Position numbers and translations under genes: made by a program. DNA of 9,025 nt from Planctomycetaceae bacterium TMED10. Lineage in GTDB: Bacteria; Planctomycetota; Planctomycetia; Pirellulales; UBA7805. Below the pieces are notes generated by a model, which did not search any database, was not told where the DNA came from, and was given only the letters and a program-made list of their open reading frames with translations. The stretch covers positions 31,114-40,138 of the forward strand of contig NHBP01000028.1 in NCBI GenBank assembly GCA_002168195.1, given 5' to 3'. This document shows positions 6,834 to 9,025 of the stretch, one piece after another; within the stretch, counting starts at the first letter, position 1, and every line of letters begins with the position of its first letter.

Positions 6834-6886
6834 TCAATGTAAATTCAATCAACAAAGCCCACCATGGCTCATTAACTCTAATACAA

Positions 6887-7159
6887 GTGAAGCTGAATTT
6901 ATATCAACAAATAAGAATACAACTTCGTCCGGAATTTTCTCTATCTAATTCAACGCGTCAAGACCTTCTTGCGAAAAAAAATAAAAGTTTTGTGTTTTGC
7001 GGCCAACGATTTTGTCATCCCTGTCCCAACCACCACGGTTCGTTTGCTTTGGAGTGCCCGTCTTGCGGATGCGAATTTATCGTAGCGTCTCGAGACGTGT
7101 TGCTACCCTGCGAAGCGCTGTTCTTGGATGGGCCGTACGATGCGTTTGTCTACGCCTGA
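6887..7159 (+). CDS. Possible small zinc-ribbon protein (unrecognised)
   Basis: A 90-residue frame I do not recognise. Its middle carries C43-H-P-C46, ten residues, then C57-P-S-C60-G-C62, i.e. CxxC-x10-CxxC, the spacing of a rubredoxin-like zinc ribbon; C38 and C74 are extra. The C-terminal half (FIVASRDVLLP, then LFLDGPYDAFVYA) looks like folded protein and has codons ending in G or C more often than not. The first 35 residues are AT-rich like the surrounding DNA, and the GTG start at 6887 has no ribosome site, so the true start may be later (for example GTG 6992) or the frame may be a remnant. An AT-only hairpin follows the stop by ten bases. It is isolated in an AT-rich island with no operon partner. 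It could be a chance frame. Confidence 0.45.
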   Translation: MKLNLYQQIRIQLRPEFSLSNSTRQDLLAKKNKSFVFCGQRFCHPCPNHHGSFALECPSCGCEFIVASRDVLLPCEALFLDGPYDAFVYA

Positions 7160-7168
7160 ACGAGTGAA

Positions 7169-7195
7169 ATTGTTTTTTAAAAAACAAAAAACAAT
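7169..7195. repeat. AT hairpin after the possible zinc-ribbon gene
   Basis: ATTGTTTTTT (7169-7178) and AAAAAACAAT (7186-7195) are perfect ten-base arms around the seven-base loop AAAAAAC. A further T6A6 palindrome sits at its centre-left (7173-7184). It begins ten bases after the stop at 7159. Its stem holds only one G-C pair, so it would be a poor intrinsic terminator. It may instead be bent, easily melted DNA. Confidence 0.4.
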
Positions 7196-7406
7196 CAAAT
7201 ACACGAGTTTTTATAATATTTTTGCTTGGAACGTTTTTTTTCTGCAATTTGAATCCGGTGATGTGGATCTATAGAAAAACGCAAATTTGACGGCTTGAAT
7301 ATTTTACAAAACGGGTGTGGAGCATCGGTTTTGGATCGTCGAAAGAGAGTGTTGCGTCGTGCGTTTTCAAATTGTTTTTCTTAAATCTATCCGCACCACT
7401 GTGAGC

Positions 7407-7428
7407 AATAAAAAATAAAATTTTTATT
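7407..7428. repeat. AT inverted repeat in the intergenic island
   Basis: AATAAAAA (7407-7414) and TTTTTATT (7421-7428) are perfect eight-base arms around ATAAAA. All pairs are A-T, so hairpin stability in RNA would be low and chance formation is quite possible in such AT-rich DNA. Confidence 0.3.
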
Positions 7429-7622
7429 CGCCCCAGTCGATTTCCTGACTTGTTACGTTTTTTTCATGCTTCGTTGTTTTCTTGATTGGTTTTCGTCTAT
7501 GTTCAAGTGAAGGCGGTGGACGCATCAAATGGGAGTTTCAACGTCAAAATTACCGTAATGTCTGCTTATTCCGCTGCGTTGCGATTCAGTTGCGTAGGCT
7601 CACTGGTCTATCTTGCTGCGGG

Positions 7623-8393
7623 TTACCAAGGGCGTCCGCCGGATTGGCCACCAGAGAATTGTTGCAAAATGCTATAGCTCGTGTAGGCAAGGTATCCAAA
7701 CATAAATGCCAAATAAATTTCACGATTCATCAGGCAAAAACCAACAACTCCACCCGCGGTGATGATCGAAATCCACAAGGATTGCTCGACGCCTCGAGAC
7801 CGATTGCCCTGTAAGCACAGTTCACGAGCAATTTGTCCGCCGTCGAGAGGGTAGATGGGCAGTAAATTCAATATTCCCCAGAGAATATTGATCTGCCAGA
7901 GATACCAGATCAGTGTGTTGATGTTCGCTGATTCAAATGGTGCAAACAATGCCCAGGGGGGGAAGAGAGGGTGAAAGCCAACGACCGGCGTTTCTGGAAA
8001 GAGTTGTACCGGATGACCGCTTACCTGCACCGCTGCCATGATCAATCCAATAAACAGAAAACCTGCAAGCGGTCCGGCAAAAGAAATAAGAACCTGGCTT
8101 CGCCAGTCGTGCCGTGTCGGTTGATAGGAAGCGAGTCCACCGAATCCGTAAAGAGTGATCCACGGTTTCCATCCGTATGCACGTGCAAGGCAGGCATGAC
8201 CCAGTTCATGGACAAGAATCGACACAAACACACAGCCGACCCAGATCAACAAATCGACCGGTGGTGTTTGACCTCCGCCACTGATTCCTAAAATCACCAC
8301 AATTGCCCAGAACCACGGATGCACGCGAACGGGTATCCCAAAGATATGAAATCGCAGGTCGTATTGCGTTTGTGGTGGTTCACCGAGCAGCAT
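7623..8393 (-). CDS. Site-2 protease family protein (peptidase M50)
   Basis: Membrane zinc metalloprotease of the M50 family, which cuts substrates within or next to the membrane. The 256-residue product has the zinc motif H62-E63-L-G-H66 at the end of a hydrophobic helix (47-65), the FAGPLAGF segment (105-112) and the third-ligand motif N176-LLPIYPLDGG with D184. About six hydrophobic segments are visible (27-38, 47-65, 101-121, 160-180, 206-222, 228-244). It has no PDZ or CBS domain, so it belongs to the compact M50 forms rather than full RseP. Residues 80-97 (TLYGFGGLASYQPTRHDW) match the small site-2 protease group. The ATG at 8393 (minus) has only a weak ribosome site (TTGGA). It follows lpxB by 59 bases, probably in the same transcript. 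The substrate is unknown; sigma-factor or envelope stress control is one family role. Confidence 0.9.
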   Translation of the reverse strand: MLLGEPPQTQYDLRFHIFGIPVRVHPWFWAIVVILGISGGGQTPPVDLLIWVGCVFVSILVHELGHACLARAYGWKPWITLYGFGGLASYQPTRHDWRSQVLISFAGPLAGFLFIGLIMAAVQVSGHPVQLFPETPVVGFHPLFPPWALFAPFESANINTLIWYLWQINILWGILNLLPIYPLDGGQIARELCLQGNRSRGVEQSLWISIITAGGVVGFCLMNREIYLAFMFGYLAYTSYSILQQFSGGQSGGRPW

Positions 8394-8416
8394 GATTCAG
8401 TCCAAGAAGAAATTTT

Positions 8417-8428
8417 TTAAACGTTTAA
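8417..8428. promoter_or_regulatory. 12-bp palindrome between lpxB and the M50 gene
   Basis: TTAAACGTTTAA is a perfect 12-base palindrome in the 59-base gap between the lpxB stop and the M50 start, next to a T run on the plus strand. No other element of note is in the gap. It could be an operator for an internal M50 promoter, or chance in AT-rich sequence. Confidence 0.3.
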
Positions 8429-8452
8429 CACCTAAAGAAGTCGTGGATGTTT

Positions 8453-9025
8453 TTATTTGGTTAAAGCCATTTCAGGAATCGCCGCCACACTCCGGGAATC
8501 AAGAAAGTGTGGAGTCGGTGGTGGTGGTGGATTGCCTTCAAGTATTTTCAGGATATAGTTGGCCGCCAGATCTGACGCACCTCCATGGGCAACCTCTGCT
8601 CGAATCGATTGCAGTTGTTTTCGGCAGCGTTCCCGTTCTTCGGGGTGCTTCAACCAACGAATCAGATGACAGGCAATTTGCGGTGATTTGTCCCCACTGG
8701 TAACAAATTCTGGAAAGGGTATTTCCTCCCACTCATTCCAGTCGGAATCTAATAAACGAAGGCGTTTAGCAAATGGCTCATCAGCAAGCATATTGACGAG
8801 CGTCATGTACTTGACGCGAAATTGTAGCAGTGGAGCGAACGATTTGATTAATGCATAAAACCATTTTGGTACCCAATACAGAATAACCGTTGGTTTTTGG
8901 TGATAGAGTAATTCCAGGGATACTGATCCAGAGCAGGCCATGGTGCACTGGCTGGCAGCGATCAACTCCGGGGTACGTCCGACAAAAGTCTCCACCGGAA
9001 GGTCGCTTTGTTTGATGAGGTTCTG
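8453..9025 (-). CDS. lpxB: Lipid-A-disaccharide synthase, C-terminal part (partial, 5' end outside window)
   Basis: Inner-membrane-associated glycosyltransferase (family GT19) that joins UDP-2,3-diacylglucosamine and lipid X to make lipid A disaccharide. The frame is open to the window edge and gives 190 residues, roughly the last half. Recognisable LpxB features, numbered in this fragment, are V11-ETFVGRTPELIAAS, the donor-site motif C31-SGSVSLELL (usually SGTATLE), KPTVILYWVPKWFYALIK (44-61) and Y73-MTLVNMLA. After NMLA comes a longer segment (about 82-106, DSDWNEWEEIPF) before PEF, absent from E. coli LpxB. The tail is unusual, with five prolines in a row (GNPPPPPTP, 164-172). The stop TAA is at 8455-8453. 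Its presence implies an outer membrane with lipid A. Confidence 0.9.
   Translation of the reverse strand, partial: QNLIKQSDLPVETFVGRTPELIAASQCTMACSGSVSLELLYHQKPTVILYWVPKWFYALIKSFAPLLQFRVKYMTLVNMLADEPFAKRLRLLDSDWNEWEEIPFPEFVTSGDKSPQIACHLIRWLKHPEERERCRKQLQSIRAEVAHGGASDLAANYILKILEGNPPPPPTPHFLDSRSVAAIPEMALTK

Larger units (their letters stand above)
7160..7622. other. AT-rich intergenic region, no gene seen
   Basis: About 460 bases with many A and T runs and no convincing reading frame on either strand. It separates the possible zinc-ribbon gene from the end of the minus-strand M50 gene. It contains two AT inverted repeats: ATTGTTTTTT / AAAAAACAAT (7169-7195) and AATAAAAA / TTTTTATT (7407-7428). 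The last 130 bases are less AT-rich. Plus-strand frames beginning at about 7482 and 7486 run on into the M50 gene antisense and lack ribosome sites or recognisable protein features. No tRNA, 6S-like or other structured RNA was recognised. Confidence 0.6.

Noticed and set aside
6773..6866. Nine-base direct repeat CCCACCATG (6773-6781 and 6858-6866)
   Set aside because: Short, with no further similarity on either side; probably chance.
7482..7814. Plus-strand frames opposite the end of the M50 gene
   Set aside because: Mostly antisense to a clear protease gene, with no ribosome site and no recognisable protein features.

Overview
The window reads as a chromosomal segment of a Gram-negative bacterium with lipid A and sodium-based respiration. 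Base composition is near 50% GC by eye in the genes and much lower between 6.8 and 7.5 kb. The lysine/alanine histone-H1-like protein, the insertion-bearing LpxB and the gene mixture suggest a planctomycete (Pirellula/Gimesia-like). That placement is inference; no rRNA or other definitive marker is present.

Region 1 (1-5053, + strand) is the 3' part of a Na+-translocating NADH:quinone oxidoreductase (Na+-NQR) operon plus its maturation genes: nqrB (3' end only), nqrC, nqrD, nqrE, nqrF, apbE and nqrM. The nqr genes overlap or lie a few bases apart. All cofactor residues I could check are present: the SGAT flavinylation threonine of NqrC, one pair of intramembrane Fe-ligand cysteines in each of NqrD and NqrE, and the four [2Fe-2S] cysteines, FAD site and NADH site of NqrF. 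ApbE, here a predicted lipoprotein, would attach FMN to NqrB and NqrC. NqrM would help deliver iron to the NqrD/NqrE site. A modest hairpin plus T run (5033-5053) closes this block.

Region 2 (5187-6390, + strand) is a Mrp/ApbC-type P-loop ATPase of iron-sulfur cluster assembly with an N-terminal MIP18/DUF59-like domain. Its C-terminal CxxC is altered to C-P-D-N. It ends at a strong terminator that works on both strands.

Region 3 (6450-6695, - strand, convergent with mrp) is an 81-residue protein with 53 lysines, built of K4-7 blocks separated by AA or AV. It is probably a histone-H1-like nucleic-acid-binding protein. Its gene is a nearly pure triplet-repeat tract.

Region 4 (6696-7622) is mostly AT-rich and non-coding. 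It holds inverted repeats and one possible small zinc-ribbon gene (6887-7159).

Region 5 (7623-9025, - strand) holds the 3' end of lpxB (lipid-A-disaccharide synthase) followed, 59 bases downstream, by a compact six-helix M50 site-2 protease.

No tRNA, rRNA, CRISPR array, insertion sequence or phage gene was seen. I found no clear new system. The most unusual items are the lysine-repeat gene, the Mrp with a broken CxxC beside the NQR maturation genes, and the orphan zinc-ribbon gene in its AT-rich island.
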